Shown here: piece after piece, positions 47,569 through 57,900 of the stretch
How the letters are laid out: every line of letters begins with the position of its first letter
Numbering within the stretch: position 1 is the stretch's first letter
Origin: Mycobacterium lacus
GTDB lineage: Bacteria > Actinomycetota > Actinomycetes > Mycobacteriales > Mycobacteriaceae
Assembly (NCBI RefSeq): GCF_010731535.1
Contig: NZ_AP022581.1
Coordinates: 3,295,952 to 3,359,951, forward strand
Direction: 5' to 3'
Length of the DNA stretch: 64,000 nt
Notes under the pieces: model-generated
Database searches by the model: none
Told to the model about the DNA's origin: nothing
The model's input: only the letters and a program-made list of their open reading frames with translations
Position numbers and translations under genes: made by a program

Positions 47569-48021
47569 TTAGCGCGGTCCGCGCCGTGGGGGTCGCAGGC
47601 TGACCACAAATCGGCACGTCCCGGTGACGGTGTTCTCGGCGTCGGTCAGAGACACGTCAACGTCGATATCGCACCCCTGGCCTGCCTTGAGGGCCCGTTG
47701 GACATCTGAGGCGACGGCGGAATCGACTTTGCTGGTGGCGGTGATACCGCCGCGGGCTGGTCGCTGGTAGTCAATCTCTGCGCTGCGGATGACGGTGTAG
47801 GCACCGGTGCCCGCTGCACCCGCCGCCAGCACGGCCGCGCCCGCACCGGCGACCTCGGCTACGCCGTAAATCACCGGTGCGTTGACGTGCCCGTTGTGAT
47901 TGACGTGCTCGGGTTTAGGGCGTCGTAGGACCGCCCGCACCGACCCATCCGGCCCAAGTTCGGTGTCCAAATCCAGCCACAGTATCCACGGCATCTGTTT
48001 CATCGCATCCGTTGCGGCCAT
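47569..48021 (-). CDS. Hotdog-fold protein, DUF4442/thioesterase-like
   Basis: 150 residues from ATG 48021 after AGAGGAAA. MPWILWLDLDTELGPDGSVRAVLRRPKPEHVNHNGHVNAPVIYGVAEVAGAGAAVLAA has the central helix and 'NH.G.v.a..l..l.E' pattern of hotdog thioesterases of the PaaI/DUF4442 type. The rest (RSAEIDYQRPARGGITATSKV) forms the beta sheet. The substrate is unknown. It ends 17 bp before the tetR start on the same strand. Confidence 0.72.
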   Translation of the reverse strand: MAATDAMKQMPWILWLDLDTELGPDGSVRAVLRRPKPEHVNHNGHVNAPVIYGVAEVAGAGAAVLAAGAAGTGAYTVIRSAEIDYQRPARGGITATSKVDSAVASDVQRALKAGQGCDIDVDVSLTDAENTVTGTCRFVVSLRPPRRGPR

Positions 48022-48238
48022 GAACCGTTTCCTCTGCGCCGAGCGGACTGATCGGTACTGCGCCGCCTCGAACACGTCACCGGCCGCGGGCCCACCAACG
48101 CCGACTTCGCGTCGCTCGAAACAGCGGTGTTGGCGGCGCTGGCCGCCCTTAACGCCCCGGATGACCTCGGACGCGAGACCCGGCCCTCCCAAACCGTCTA
48201 GAGTCACATGGTGGCGCGGGGCCGCCCCTGGTGTGCAG

Positions 48239-48310
48239 TCCGTCGTGGTGTAATCGGCAGCACCTCTGATTTTGGTTCAGATAGTTCAGGTTCGAGTCCT
48301 GGCGACGGAG
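48239..48310 (+). tRNA. tRNA-Gln (anticodon TTG)
   Basis: The acceptor stem TCCGTCG (48239-48245) pairs with CGACGGA (48303-48309), with G as the discriminator base. The D arm contains TGGTGTAATCGGCAGCA. The anticodon stem TCTGA/TCAGA encloses loop TTTTGGT with anticodon TTG. The T arm is CAGG TTCGAGT CCTG. CCA is not exactly encoded (CCCCA follows). In M. tuberculosis a tRNA-Gln also lies just upstream of glmU. Confidence 0.93.
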
Positions 48311-48417
48311 CCCCAAATGGACCCGCCCTTTGCCGCGAGCGCGCGTGAAATGACACGCTTGACGGCGTGTCGGCGATCTAACACGCGCCCTCGCGAGCCG
48401 CGACATAAGGAGAGCTG

Positions 48418-49893
48418 ATGACGTCTCGTGGCGACACCGCGGTCCTCGTCTTGGCGGCCGGGCCCGGCACCCGGATGCGGTCAGACACCCCGAAGGTGCT
48501 GCACACCATCGGCGGGCGCAGCATGCTGTCGCACTCGCTGCACGCGATGACCAAGCTGGCGCCGCAGCACCTGGTCGTGGTGTTGGGCCACGATCACCAG
48601 CGCATCTCCGCGCTGGTCGCCGAATTGGCCGACACCCTGGGACGCAGGATCGAGGTCGCCCTGCAGGACCAACCACTCGGCACCGGACATGCGGTCCTCT
48701 GCGGGCTGTCGGCGCTGCCCGACGACTACGCCGGCGTCGTCGTCGTCGCCGCCGGCGATACCCCCCTGCTGGACGCCGACACGCTGGCCGACCTGGTGGC
48801 CGCGCACAGCGCGGAGTCGGCCGCGGTGACAGTGTTGACCACGACGTTGACCGATCCTTTCGGGTATGGCCGCATCTTGCGCACCCAGGACAACGAAGTG
48901 ATGGCGATCGTGGAGCACGCCGACGCGACGCCCTCGCAGCGCGAGATCCACGAGGTCAATGCCGGTGTCTACGCGTTCGACATCGCCCCGCTGCGCTCCG
49001 CACTGGGCCGACTAAGCCGCAACAACGCCCAACAGGAGCTCTACCTCACCGACGTCATCGCTATCCTGCGATCCGACGGCCAGACCGTCCACGCCCGGCA
49101 CGTCGACGACAGCGCGCTGGTGGCGGGCGTCAACAACCGCGTCCAGCTGGCCGAGCTGGGCGCCGAGCTGAACCGCCGGATCGTGGCCGCCCACCAGCTG
49201 GCCGGCGTCACCGTCGTCGATCCCGCCACCACCTGGATCGACGTTGACGTGACGATCGGCCGCGACACCGTCATCCACCCCGGCACCCAGTTGCTGGGCC
49301 GCACCCAGGTCGGCGGCCACTGTGTGGTGGGCCCAGACACCACACTGACCGACGTCACCGTCGGGGACCGCGCCTGCGTGGTCCGCACTCACGGCATTTC
49401 GTCGTCGATCGGTGACGGCGCCACCGTCGGCCCCTTCACCTACCTGAGGCCCGGCACCGTGCTCGGAGCCGACGGCAAGCTCGGCACGTTCGTCGAGGCC
49501 AAGAACTCCACCATCGGCACCGGCACCAAAGTGCCGCATCTGACCTACGTCGGTGACGCCGATATCGGCGAGCACAGCAATATCGGCGCGTCCAGCGTGT
49601 TCGTCAACTACGACGGGGAGGCCAAGCGGCGGACCACCGTCGGTTCACACGTGCGCACCGGCTCGGACACCATGTTCGTCGCCCCGGTGACCATCGGCGA
49701 CGGCGCCTATACCGGCGCCGGCACGGTGGTGCGCCACGACGTCCCCCCTGGCGCGCTGGCGGTCTCGGCGGGCCCCCAACGCAACATCGAAAATTGGGTG
49801 CAGCGCAAACGACCGGGCAGCGCGGCCGCGCGGGCCGCCGAAAAGGCGTCGGAAAGGACCACGCGGGCACCCGAGTCCGGCCAGACACCGTGA
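48418..49893 (+). CDS. glmU: GlmU, bifunctional UDP-GlcNAc synthesis enzyme
   Basis: 491 residues after AAGGAGAGCTG. The N-terminal uridylyltransferase has [39 protein letters not shown] and AAGDTPLL. The C-terminal left-handed beta-helix acetyltransferase has hexapeptide repeats ([47 protein letters not shown]). It makes UDP-N-acetylglucosamine for peptidoglycan and arabinogalactan linkage. A charged 30-residue tail follows, as in M. tuberculosis. The first residue of the usual LAAGxGTRM reads P here (GPGTRM). Confidence 0.97.
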   Translation: MTSRGDTAVLVLAAGPGTRMRSDTPKVLHTIGGRSMLSHSLHAMTKLAPQHLVVVLGHDHQRISALVAELADTLGRRIEVALQDQPLGTGHAVLCGLSALPDDYAGVVVVAAGDTPLLDADTLADLVAAHSAESAAVTVLTTTLTDPFGYGRILRTQDNEVMAIVEHADATPSQREIHEVNAGVYAFDIAPLRSALGRLSRNNAQQELYLTDVIAILRSDGQTVHARHVDDSALVAGVNNRVQLAELGAELNRRIVAAHQLAGVTVVDPATTWIDVDVTIGRDTVIHPGTQLLGRTQVGGHCVVGPDTTLTDVTVGDRACVVRTHGISSSIGDGATVGPFTYLRPGTVLGADGKLGTFVEAKNSTIGTGTKVPHLTYVGDADIGEHSNIGASSVFVNYDGEAKRRTTVGSHVRTGSDTMFVAPVTIGDGAYTGAGTVVRHDVPPGALAVSAGPQRNIENWVQRKRPGSAAARAAEKASERTTRAPESGQTP

Positions 49894-49985
49894 AAGCAGA
49901 ACCCGACAACCCGCGCACAAATCCCGTCCCAACGCTTGCGTACGATGGGGCCTTCAACAGATCCCGATACGGCGAGGGCAGCACG

Positions 49986-50966
49986 TTGAGCCACGACTGG
50001 ACCGATAATCGCAAAAACCTGATGCTCTTCTCTGGCCGCGCCCACCCCGAGTTGGCCGAGCAGGTGGCCAAGGAACTCGACGTACACGTCACGGCGCAGG
50101 ACGCGCGGGAGTTCGCCAACGGCGAGATCTTCGTGCGCTTCCACGAATCGGTGCGCGGCTGCGACGCGTTCGTCCTGCAATCGTGCCCGGCGCCGGTGAA
50201 CACCTGGCTGATGGAACAGCTGATCATGATCGACGCGCTCAAGCGGGGCAGCGCCAAGAGGATCACGGCGGTCATGCCGTTCTATCCGTACGCCCGGCAG
50301 GACAAGAAGCACCGCGGCCGCGAGCCGATCTCGGCACGGCTGGTCGCCGACCTGCTCAAGACCGCGGGCGCCGACCGGATCGTGGCCGTCGACCTGCACA
50401 CCGATCAGATCCAGGGTTTCTTCGACGGCCCCGTCGACCACATGCGCGCCCAGAACCTGCTGACCGGCTACATCAGGGACAACTACCCGGACGGCAACAT
50501 GGTGGTCGTCTCCCCCGATTCCGGCCGGGTGCGTATCGCCGAGAAATGGGCCGACGCGTTGGGCGGCGTCCCGCTGGCCTTCATTCACAAGACCCGTGAT
50601 CCCCGGGTGCCCAACCAGGTGGTGTCCAACCGCGTCGTGGGCGACGTGGCCGGGCGCACCTGTGTCCTGATCGACGACATGATCGACACCGGCGGCACCA
50701 TCGCCGGCGCGGTGCAGCTGTTGCGCGACGACGGTGCCGGCGACGTGATCATCGCCGCCACCCACGGTGTGCTGTCCGACCCGGCCGCCGAGCGGCTGGC
50801 TGCGTGCGGCGCCCGCGAGGTGATTGTCACGAACACGCTCCCGATCGGCGAGGAGAAGCGTTTCGCCCAGCTCACGGTCCTGTCCATCGCGCCACTGTTG
50901 GCCAGCACTATTCGCGCCGTGTTCGAAAACGGCTCAGTCACAGGGCTATTCGACGGAGACGCCTAG
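49986..50966 (+). CDS. prsA: Ribose-phosphate pyrophosphokinase
   Basis: 326 residues. TTG 49986 is the start: it gives the standard mycobacterial N-terminus (M)SHDWTDNRKNLMLFSGRAHPELAEQVAKEL and the standard length, and no ATG fits. Motifs: MPFYPYARQDKKHRGREPISARLVADLL, the PRPP signature VDLHTDQIQGFFDGPVDHM, and VCVLIDDMIDTGGT in the form CVLIDDMIDTGGT. It makes PRPP for nucleotides, His, Trp and the arabinan precursor DPA. It lies 92 bp after glmU; the gap may carry its own promoter. Confidence 0.96.
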   Translation: MSHDWTDNRKNLMLFSGRAHPELAEQVAKELDVHVTAQDAREFANGEIFVRFHESVRGCDAFVLQSCPAPVNTWLMEQLIMIDALKRGSAKRITAVMPFYPYARQDKKHRGREPISARLVADLLKTAGADRIVAVDLHTDQIQGFFDGPVDHMRAQNLLTGYIRDNYPDGNMVVVSPDSGRVRIAEKWADALGGVPLAFIHKTRDPRVPNQVVSNRVVGDVAGRTCVLIDDMIDTGGTIAGAVQLLRDDGAGDVIIAATHGVLSDPAAERLAACGAREVIVTNTLPIGEEKRFAQLTVLSIAPLLASTIRAVFENGSVTGLFDGDA

Positions 50967-51323
50967 ATGGTATCCGGTTCACGCGACACCGTCATCTACC
51001 ATAACCCCAAGTGCAGCACATCGCGCAAGACCCTGGACTTATTGCGGGACACCGGTTTTGAACCCACCATCATCCAGTACCTGAAAACGCCGCCATCCCG
51101 GGGCGAGTTGGTACGGATGATCCGCGACGCCGGCATCGACGTACGCACCGCGGTGCGCAAGCGTGAGCCGCTGTACGCCGAACTCCAATTGGCTGACGCA
51201 ACGGACGACGAACTGCTCGACGCCATGGCCGAACACCCCATCCTCATCGAACGGCCGTTTGTCGTCACACCGAAGGGCACCCGGCTGGCCCGGCCGGTCG
51301 ACGCTGTCCGCGAGATTCTGTGA
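50967..51323 (+). CDS. arsC: ArsC-family arsenate reductase-like protein
   Basis: 118 residues. ATG 50967 follows the prsA stop with no gap. IYHNPKCSTSRKTLDLLRDTG contains the catalytic Cys of glutaredoxin-type ArsC, and PILIERPFVVTPKGTRLARP carries the conserved Arg residues that bind the oxyanion. It would reduce arsenate with glutathione- or mycothiol-linked donors; an Spx-like or general redox role is possible. M. tuberculosis has no gene here. Confidence 0.88.
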   Translation: MVSGSRDTVIYHNPKCSTSRKTLDLLRDTGFEPTIIQYLKTPPSRGELVRMIRDAGIDVRTAVRKREPLYAELQLADATDDELLDAMAEHPILIERPFVVTPKGTRLARPVDAVREIL

Positions 51324-51979
51324 GGGCACTAGGCAGCCGCTCGGCTGCGGTCGCGATGCTCGTGCTGATCGCGCCCGCGGTCGGCTGCGCACCGAAGGCC
51401 CCCGACTTCCAGTCGATCTGGACGACGAGCTCGACAACCAGCGCTACCCCGACGATGACGGCCGACCCCGTGCCGTTTGCGAAATACCTGGAAAGCGTCG
51501 GCGTGGCCGGGGTGCCGGTGGCGTCGAACAGCCTGACCGACCTCACCGTGTCGATCCCTACCCCACCCGGCTGGGCGCCATACGCCAATCCGAAGATCGC
51601 GCCGACCGCGGAGCTGATTTCCAAGGGCGACAAGTATCCGGCGGCCATGCTGACGGTGTTCAGGCTGCATGGGGACTTCGACGCCGCCGAAGCGATCAAA
51701 CACGCCAATGCCGATGCCCAGCAGCTACAGAGCTTCACCCAGCTGGACGCCTCAACGGCAGACTTCAACGGCTTTCCGTCGTCGATGATCCAGGGCAGCT
51801 ACGACCTCAACGGCGCTCGGTTGCACAGCTGGAACCGGGTCGTCATCGCCACCGGCTCGCCGCCCGCCAACCAGCGATACCTGGTTCAGCTCACCATCAC
51901 CAGCCTGGCCAGGGAGGCGGTCGCGCAGGCTTCCGACATCGAGGCGATCATCCGCGGATTCGTCGTCGCCCCCAAGTGA
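51320..51979 (+). CDS. lpqT: LpqT-type lipoprotein
   Basis: 219 residues from GTG 51320, overlapping the arsC stop by 4 bases. Signal peptide VRALGSRSAAVAMLVLIAPAVGC ends in the lipobox PAVGC. The mature part (GWAPYANPKIAPTAELISKGDKYPAAMLTVFRLHG…FNGFPSSMIQGSYDLNG) is the LpqN/LpqT domain. LpqT of M. tuberculosis (Rv1016c) is a surface lipoprotein that inhibits TLR2 signalling; LpqN relatives bind periplasmic partners of cell-envelope synthesis. Last gene of glmU-prsA-arsC-lpqT. Confidence 0.92.
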   Translation: MRALGSRSAAVAMLVLIAPAVGCAPKAPDFQSIWTTSSTTSATPTMTADPVPFAKYLESVGVAGVPVASNSLTDLTVSIPTPPGWAPYANPKIAPTAELISKGDKYPAAMLTVFRLHGDFDAAEAIKHANADAQQLQSFTQLDASTADFNGFPSSMIQGSYDLNGARLHSWNRVVIATGSPPANQRYLVQLTITSLAREAVAQASDIEAIIRGFVVAPK

Positions 51980-51998
51980 GCGGGCGCTGGTAGGGCAC

Positions 51999-52060
51999 GC
52001 CGAGCAGACGCGAAAGCCCCCAATTCGGCTCCGAATTGGGGGCTTTCGCGTCTGCTCGGC
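51999..52060. terminator. 62-bp perfect palindrome between convergent genes
   Basis: A 30-bp stem (51999-52028 with 52031-52060) with no mismatch and a 2-base centre. It lies 20 bp after the lpqT stop and 6 bp before the lipase stop, so it can end both transcripts. The core GAGCAGACGC(A/G)AAAGCCCCC is shared with the hairpin at 58888-58947. A conserved terminator class built on this sort of core (TRIT) has been described in mycobacteria. It has no U-tract. Confidence 0.85.
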
Positions 52061-52065
52061 ACAAA

Positions 52066-52971
52066 CTAGCGTCTGCGCGATTTGATAATCGTTTGCAGCC
52101 CGGCCTGATATGCGTAGAGACTGTGACGCCACAACGGATCGATTGATCCGCCGCTGTCAACTTCGACCGGAATATTGACGTGTTCGTACGGCGGAGGTGG
52201 CAGGTAGGGAACCAGATCGAGCCAGTTCACCAGTCGATAGCAGCTGGTGATGACGCGGTCGAATGTACTGGCGAAGTCCCACAGCCCGGCGATCGGCCCG
52301 GCGAAAGTGATGACCTTGAGTTCGATGCTCGGCAGCATGTTTTTCATGATGTCGGGCGCGGCAAGCACGGCGAGCGCCGCGCCGAGGCTGTGCCCCGTGA
52401 CCAGGAGCTGATCGCAGCCCGCGCACGCGGCGGCCAGGTTGGTGCTGATGCTGTTTTGAAGCAAACGGTAAATAAACAGAAAGCCGGAGTGCACCCATCC
52501 GAATCCGTCGACCGGAAAGTATGGGGTGGGCATGATACCCAGATCCGTTATGACGTCGTCGAAGAAAACGGTGCCGCGGAATGCCAAGAACGCGGTGCGA
52601 GTGGATGCGTTGCGGCCCATCATCCCGAATACGGATTCATTGGTCGCTATCCGTGTCAACGTGGGATTCTCGCCGGATCGCGCGGCGGCAACATCAGGGT
52701 CGACTATCACTTTGGCGGTCCACTCGTATCCCGATGGGAGGGTCACCACGGGCGACTGAACTATCGCGTAGGCGGCAAGGCACAGCGGAAGGAGCACATC
52801 GAGAGCGAACTCCGGGTCAAGGCCCGTCGGAGGATGCCGATCCGGCCCACTCGCGTGGGCCTGCATGATCCCCGGGCCGGCCAATTGCGCGAGGGCTCCG
52901 ACGCCACCAGCCAGAACGAGGTTTGCCAGGAAGGCGCGGCGCGCCATCGCGGTGGACTGACCGTCACCCAT
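52066..52971 (-). CDS. Class 3 lipase-like secreted protein
   Basis: 301 residues from ATG 52971 after GGAAG. The N-terminus MGDGQSTAMARRAFLANLVLAGGVGALAQLAGPGIMQAHA looks like a Tat signal peptide (RRAFL). FLAFRGTVFFDDVITDLG is the oxyanion-side motif and LLVTGHSLGAALAVLAA carries the nucleophilic Ser. Asp and His are probably in WLDLVPYLPPPPYEHV. It is expected to hydrolyse lipid esters outside the membrane. Convergent with lpqT. Divergent from rplY across 364 bp. Confidence 0.82.
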   Translation of the reverse strand: MGDGQSTAMARRAFLANLVLAGGVGALAQLAGPGIMQAHASGPDRHPPTGLDPEFALDVLLPLCLAAYAIVQSPVVTLPSGYEWTAKVIVDPDVAAARSGENPTLTRIATNESVFGMMGRNASTRTAFLAFRGTVFFDDVITDLGIMPTPYFPVDGFGWVHSGFLFIYRLLQNSISTNLAAACAGCDQLLVTGHSLGAALAVLAAPDIMKNMLPSIELKVITFAGPIAGLWDFASTFDRVITSCYRLVNWLDLVPYLPPPPYEHVNIPVEVDSGGSIDPLWRHSLYAYQAGLQTIIKSRRR

Positions 52972-53335
52972 CGGCTTCCTTCCCGCGAGTTGACAGGCAC
53001 ACAGTAGCGGCGCCGGCACCGGGGGCACAGAACCGTTACGGGTCTGTCATCATGCTGGAACGCGTGAGTGATGATCCGTTGCGGCACAACAAGTTAACCG
53101 ATCTTCGTACCGCTGCTCGAAGACGAACGCGAGCGCATGCCAGCCACTTTGATCTGGATTGGGCGCGGCGCAAAGAAACGCGGCGGCGATGCGTCAATTT
53201 CCCTCTGAGGTGCTGATGCGCTAGCCTGTGCGAGCGTCACGGCGAGGGTGGCCGGCGATCTAGCCAGCACCGTTATCGACGGAGACCGGCAGTTCGTCGC
53301 GATCCTGGCCGTGCCATACACACAGGAGCGACACA
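52972..53335. other. Intergenic region between lipase and rplY
   Basis: No convincing gene. It must carry the divergent promoters of the lipase (minus) and rplY (plus). A short plus-strand frame around 53098-53213 (FVPLLEDERERMPATLIWIGRG…) has coding-like codons but no clear start, and could be a remnant. ACAGGAGCGACAC just before 53336 is the rplY ribosome binding site. Confidence 0.5.
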
Positions 53336-53998
53336 ATGGCTAAATCCGCGGTCAACCGGCTGAGCGTCACGGTACGTGAAAAGACCGGTAAGGGCGCGTC
53401 CCGGCGGGCCCGGCGCGAGGGCAAGATTCCCGCCGTGCTCTACGGCCACGGCGAAGATCCCCAGCATCTGGAGTTGCCTGGGCACGACTTCGCGGCCGTG
53501 CTGCGGCACGCGGGCACCAACGCGGTGCTGACCCTCGACATCGCCGGTAAAGAGCAGCTGGCGTTGACCAAGGCGCTCGATATCCACCCGATCCGCCGCA
53601 CCATCCAACACGCCGACCTGCTGGTCGTGCGCCGCGGCGAGAAGGTTGTCGTCGAGGTCAACGTCGTCGTCGAAGGTGAGGCTGGACCCGACACCCTGGT
53701 CACTCAGGAGACCAATGCCATCGAGATCGAGGCTGAGGCGCTCTCAATCCCCGAGCAGTTGACCGTGTCCATCGAGGGCGCCGAACCGGGAACCCAGTTC
53801 ACCGCCGGGCAGATCGCGCTGCCGGCGGGCGTCACGCTGATTTCGGACCCCGACCTGCTGGTGGTCAACGTGGTGAATGCACCCACTGCCGAGGAGCTCG
53901 AGGAAGAGGGCGCCGGCGAGGAAGCCGAGGCCTTAGAGGCCGCAGCAGCCGCGCCGGAAGGGGCCGGCGAGGCCGAGGCCGCGGGCGAATCCGAGTAG
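53336..53998 (+). CDS. rplY: 50S ribosomal protein bL25 (CTC type)
   Basis: 220 residues. The N-terminal L25 domain ([41 protein letters not shown]) binds 5S rRNA. The C-terminal beta domain ([49 protein letters not shown]) is the CTC extension. An acidic Ala/Glu-rich tail ends it. Rv1015c orthologue. pth follows after 12 bp, as in M. tuberculosis. Confidence 0.96.
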   Translation: MAKSAVNRLSVTVREKTGKGASRRARREGKIPAVLYGHGEDPQHLELPGHDFAAVLRHAGTNAVLTLDIAGKEQLALTKALDIHPIRRTIQHADLLVVRRGEKVVVEVNVVVEGEAGPDTLVTQETNAIEIEAEALSIPEQLTVSIEGAEPGTQFTAGQIALPAGVTLISDPDLLVVNVVNAPTAEELEEEGAGEEAEALEAAAAAPEGAGEAEAAGESE

Positions 53999-54010
53999 GC
54001 GGCCCGCGAA

Positions 54011-54586
54011 GTGGCCGAACCCCTGTTAGTGGTCGGCCTGGGCAACCCGGGAGACAACTACGCCCGCACCCGGCACAACCTCGGATTCATGGTTGCCGAC
54101 CTGCTCGCCGCGCGACTGGGCTCCAAATTCAAGGTGCACAAGCGTTCCGGCGCCGAAGTCCTCAGCGGCCGGATAGCGGGACGCTCGGTGGTATTAGCCA
54201 AGCCGCGCTGCTACATGAATGAGTCGGGCCGCCAGGTGGGCCCGGTGGCGAAGTTCTACTCAGTGGCGCCGGCCGACATCATCGTCATCCACGACGAGCT
54301 CGACCTCGACTTCGGTCGCATCCGGCTCAAGCTCGGCGGCGGTGAAGGGGGCCACAACGGCGTCCGTTCGGTGGCAGCCGCGCTGGGTACCAAGGACTTT
54401 CAGCGGGTGCGCATCGGGATCGGCCGTCCACCGGGTCGCAAAGACCCGGCGGCGTTCGTGTTGGAGAACTTCACGGCGGCAGAGCGCGTGCAAGTCCCCA
54501 CGATCTGCGAGCAGGCCGCCGACGCCACCGAGTTGCTCATCGAACTGGGGCTGGAGCCCGCGCAAAACCGCGTGCACGCCTGGTAG
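54011..54586 (+). CDS. pth: Peptidyl-tRNA hydrolase
   Basis: 191 residues from GTG 54011. [27 protein letters not shown] carries the catalytic His, with [15 protein letters not shown] and [30 protein letters not shown] (catalytic Asp and the binding loop). It recycles peptidyl-tRNA released from stalled ribosomes. Rv1014c orthologue. A 163-bp spacer separates it from the following mbtH-NRPS unit. Confidence 0.96.
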   Translation: MAEPLLVVGLGNPGDNYARTRHNLGFMVADLLAARLGSKFKVHKRSGAEVLSGRIAGRSVVLAKPRCYMNESGRQVGPVAKFYSVAPADIIVIHDELDLDFGRIRLKLGGGEGGHNGVRSVAAALGTKDFQRVRIGIGRPPGRKDPAAFVLENFTAAERVQVPTICEQAADATELLIELGLEPAQNRVHAW

Positions 54587-54749
54587 GCGGGCGTCAACAC
54601 CGGGTGTTGGCAGTGCGAGTTGCAACGTTGCGTATTTGACGTTTGTGCAAAATGCCCTATGCGGGGGGCGTTCGGACAGCTACGGTCCAGCCCAATACCC
54701 GCACCCCGCAGCAAGTTTCGCGGCGGCACGACCACTATAAGGAGACCCA

Positions 54750-54965
54750 TTGAGCGGCCATCCGTTTGATGATGACCATGGCACATTCGTGGTGTTGGTC
54801 ACCGACGAGGAGCAACACAGCCTGTGGCCAGCGTTCGCCGACATCCCGGCGGGCTGGCGGGCGGTGTACAGGGAATCGTCGCGCGCCGAGTGTCTGGATT
54901 GCATCGAAGAGAACTGGAGTGACATCCGGCCGATGAGCCTCCGAGACACGCTCGCGCAGACGTGA
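54750..54965 (+). CDS. MbtH-like NRPS helper protein
   Basis: 71 residues from TTG 54750 after AAGGAGACCCA. It carries the MbtH signature: [22 protein letters not shown] and [19 protein letters not shown], with the three conserved Trp. MbtH proteins bind the adenylation domain of a cognate NRPS and are often needed for its folding and activity. The stop overlaps the NRPS start by 4 bases, so the partner is clear. It is absent from this place in M. tuberculosis. Confidence 0.92.
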   Translation: MSGHPFDDDHGTFVVLVTDEEQHSLWPAFADIPAGWRAVYRESSRAECLDCIEENWSDIRPMSLRDTLAQT

Positions 54966-57900
54966 CCTCACATGTCAAACGACCCGCTCGAATGGGTCCC
55001 CTTGAACGTGAAAATCGAACACTTCCGCTGACTCGGGGGCAGCTTGATATCTGGCTGACGCACGAGACGGGCAACTGCGGCGCGACCGACTGGCAACTCG
55101 GCTACTTTTTGACCATCGATGGCCCGGTGGCGCCCGATGTGCTCGAGCACGCGATCCGGCTGGTGCTCGAAGAGACCGAACCGGTCAGGGCCGCATTCTC
55201 TGAGGTGGACGGCCACGTTGTCCAGTGGGTAGTAGCTGACCCGGATTTCGAGCTTCTCATCTATGACCTCCGAGACTGCCACGACCCGGTGGGACACGCT
55301 CACGAGCTTGCCGAATCGATCCGACGCACCCCGATAGCACTGGCGGGCGGGCTGCTTATAAAGTTCGCTCTGTTTCAGACACGCACAAATCAGTTTCACC
55401 TGTACGGGTATTGGCATCACATCGCCACCGACGGATTCGGCGCTATGCTTATCGCGAATCGAATCGCTGCCATTTACTCCGCGCTGATTTCCGGCGCGCC
55501 AGTGCCGCCCAGTTTCTTCGGCAAGCTGCAAGACTTGGTGGATTACGAGTCGGCGTACGAGGCATCCGACGATTACGCCCGGGACTTGACCTATTGGACG
55601 GGCATGCTCTCGACGCTCGATCCCGCAGCGCAGCCCGATTACCGGCGGGTATGGGATGCGCGTGCACCGGACGCACCTTTGACCTCGGAGCTGGTCCGCT
55701 TGGACGACGCTGTCGTCGGCCGGGTTCACCAGTTATCTCGCGCGCTGGGGGTGCGCCGATCGTCCGTCCTTACCGCAGCTTGCGCGCTTCTGGTGCATGG
55801 GTGGTGCGCGCGCGGCTCGGAGGTGGTGCTCGATCTCCCGGTAACCAGACGCGTTGGCCCAGAGACAATGACGATACCCGGGATGTTATCCGGGGTTGTT
55901 CCGCTCGTATTGGCGACCCCGCCGAACTCCACCGTCGCCGACTTTTGTCGGCACGTCGATATGCGAATACGGGAGGTGCTACACCATCAGCGGTTCCCGA
56001 CATCCATTCTGGAGCGCAACTACCGCGGCGCCACACAGCCGGCAAATAGGGTTAGCATAAATATCGTTCCGTCGATAACCGTGGCGCCTTTTGGCGATGC
56101 CGTGGCATCGATAAGGCCTTCCGCGTCGGCTTTTGGTCCGCGGGGTTCCGGATTGGCCTTCTTCAGAGACAATGACAAGCTCTTGTTGACTTCCGTCGGA
56201 ACGGGTGACCTGGTTTCGCGTTTTCGTATCGACGAATTGGGCCGCCTAGTGGAGCAGGTGTTGGCGGCGATCACCGCCGACCCGGCGCGGGTGTTGTCGT
56301 CGATAGATCTGCTGGGTGCGGCCGAGCACGCCCGCCTGGATGGGTGGGGCAACCGGGCGGTGCTCACGGTGCCGCCGACCATCGCCGCATCGATTCCGGC
56401 GGTGTGGGCCGCGCAGGTGCGACGCACACCCGCGGCGATGGCGCTGACCTGCGAAGGCCGGTCTTTGACCTACCGGCAACTCGACCGGGCAGCCAACCAG
56501 CTCGCCCACCTGCTGCGCGGACACGGGGCTCGCCCGGGCACCCGTGTGGCCCTGCTGCTCCCCCACCGCGCCGAGGCCATCATCGCCATCCTGGCGGTGC
56601 TCAAGACCGGGGCCGCCTACGTTCCCATCGACCCCATGCATCCGCAGGCCCGGATTGAATTCGTGCTCACCGATGCCGCGCCGATCGCCGCGATCACCGC
56701 GACGGACTTGCGCGCGCGGCTGCAGGGATGTGATCTGCCGGTCATCGATGTCGACGACCCCGCAATGGACAGCCAACCTAGCACGGCACTGCCGGAGCCC
56801 GCGGCAGACGACGTCGCCTACCTGATCTACACCTCGGGGACCACCGGTGTGCCCAAGGGAGTGGCGGTCACCCACCTCAACGTGACCGAGCTGGTGGCGG
56901 CGCTAGGCGCAAGCCTGCCGTCGGCCGGGGTGTGGTCGCATTGGCACTCGTATGCGTTCGACTACTCGGTGTGGGAGATATGGGGGGCGCTGCTTGACGG
57001 TGGGCGGTTGGTGGTGGTGCCCGAGTCAGTGGCGCACTCACCAACCGACTTTCACGATCTGCTGGTCGGCGAGCAGCTCAGCGTGTTGACCCAGACCCCG
57101 TCGGCATTGGCGATTTTGGAGCCGCGGGGTCTGGAGTCGGTGACGCTGATCACCGGCGGTGAGCCGTGTCCGTCCGAGGTCGCCGATCGGTGGGCGCCTG
57201 GACGGGTGATGATCAACGCCTACGGTCCGACCGAGACCACGATATGCACCGCGATCAGTGCGCCTCTACGGGCGGGGTCGGGGGTGGTTCCGATCGGTGC
57301 GCCGGTGGCGGGGGCGGCGTTGTTTGTGCTGGATGACTGGTTGCGGGCGGTACCGGCCGGGGTGGTCGGGGAGCTGTATGTGGCCGGCCGCGGGGTGGCG
57401 GTCGGATACGTGGGCCGGGCGGGGTTGACGGCGTCACGGTTTGTGGCGTGCCCGTTCGGCGGCGCCGGAACACGGATGTACCGCACCGGCGATCTGGTCC
57501 GGTGGCTGCCCGATGGGCAACTGGAATACGCGGGACGTGCCGATGACCAAGTCAAGATCCGCGGCTACCGCATCGAATTGGGCGAAGTCACTGCGGCATT
57601 GGCCAAGCTGGATGGCGTCGACCAGGCCGCGGTGATCGCCCGCCAAGACCACCCCGGCGACAAACGCCTGGTCGGCTACATCACCGGCACTGCAGACCCC
57701 GTCAAGGCGCGCGCGCTGTTGACCGAACAACTGCCGCCCTACATGGTGCCCACAGCGATCGTCGTGCTCGAGACATTGCCGCTCACGGTCAACGGAAAGC
57801 TCGACTTGCGCGCCCTGCCCGCGCCGGACTACCACGGCAGCGACCACCACCGGGCCCCGGCCACCCGCGTCGAGGAAATCCTGGCCGGCATCTATGCCCG

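Noticed and set aside
48239-48310. tRNA-Gln as the attachment site of the defence island
   Set aside because: It is 26 kb from the island edge, inside conserved housekeeping order, with no integrase and no partial tRNA repeat near the island.
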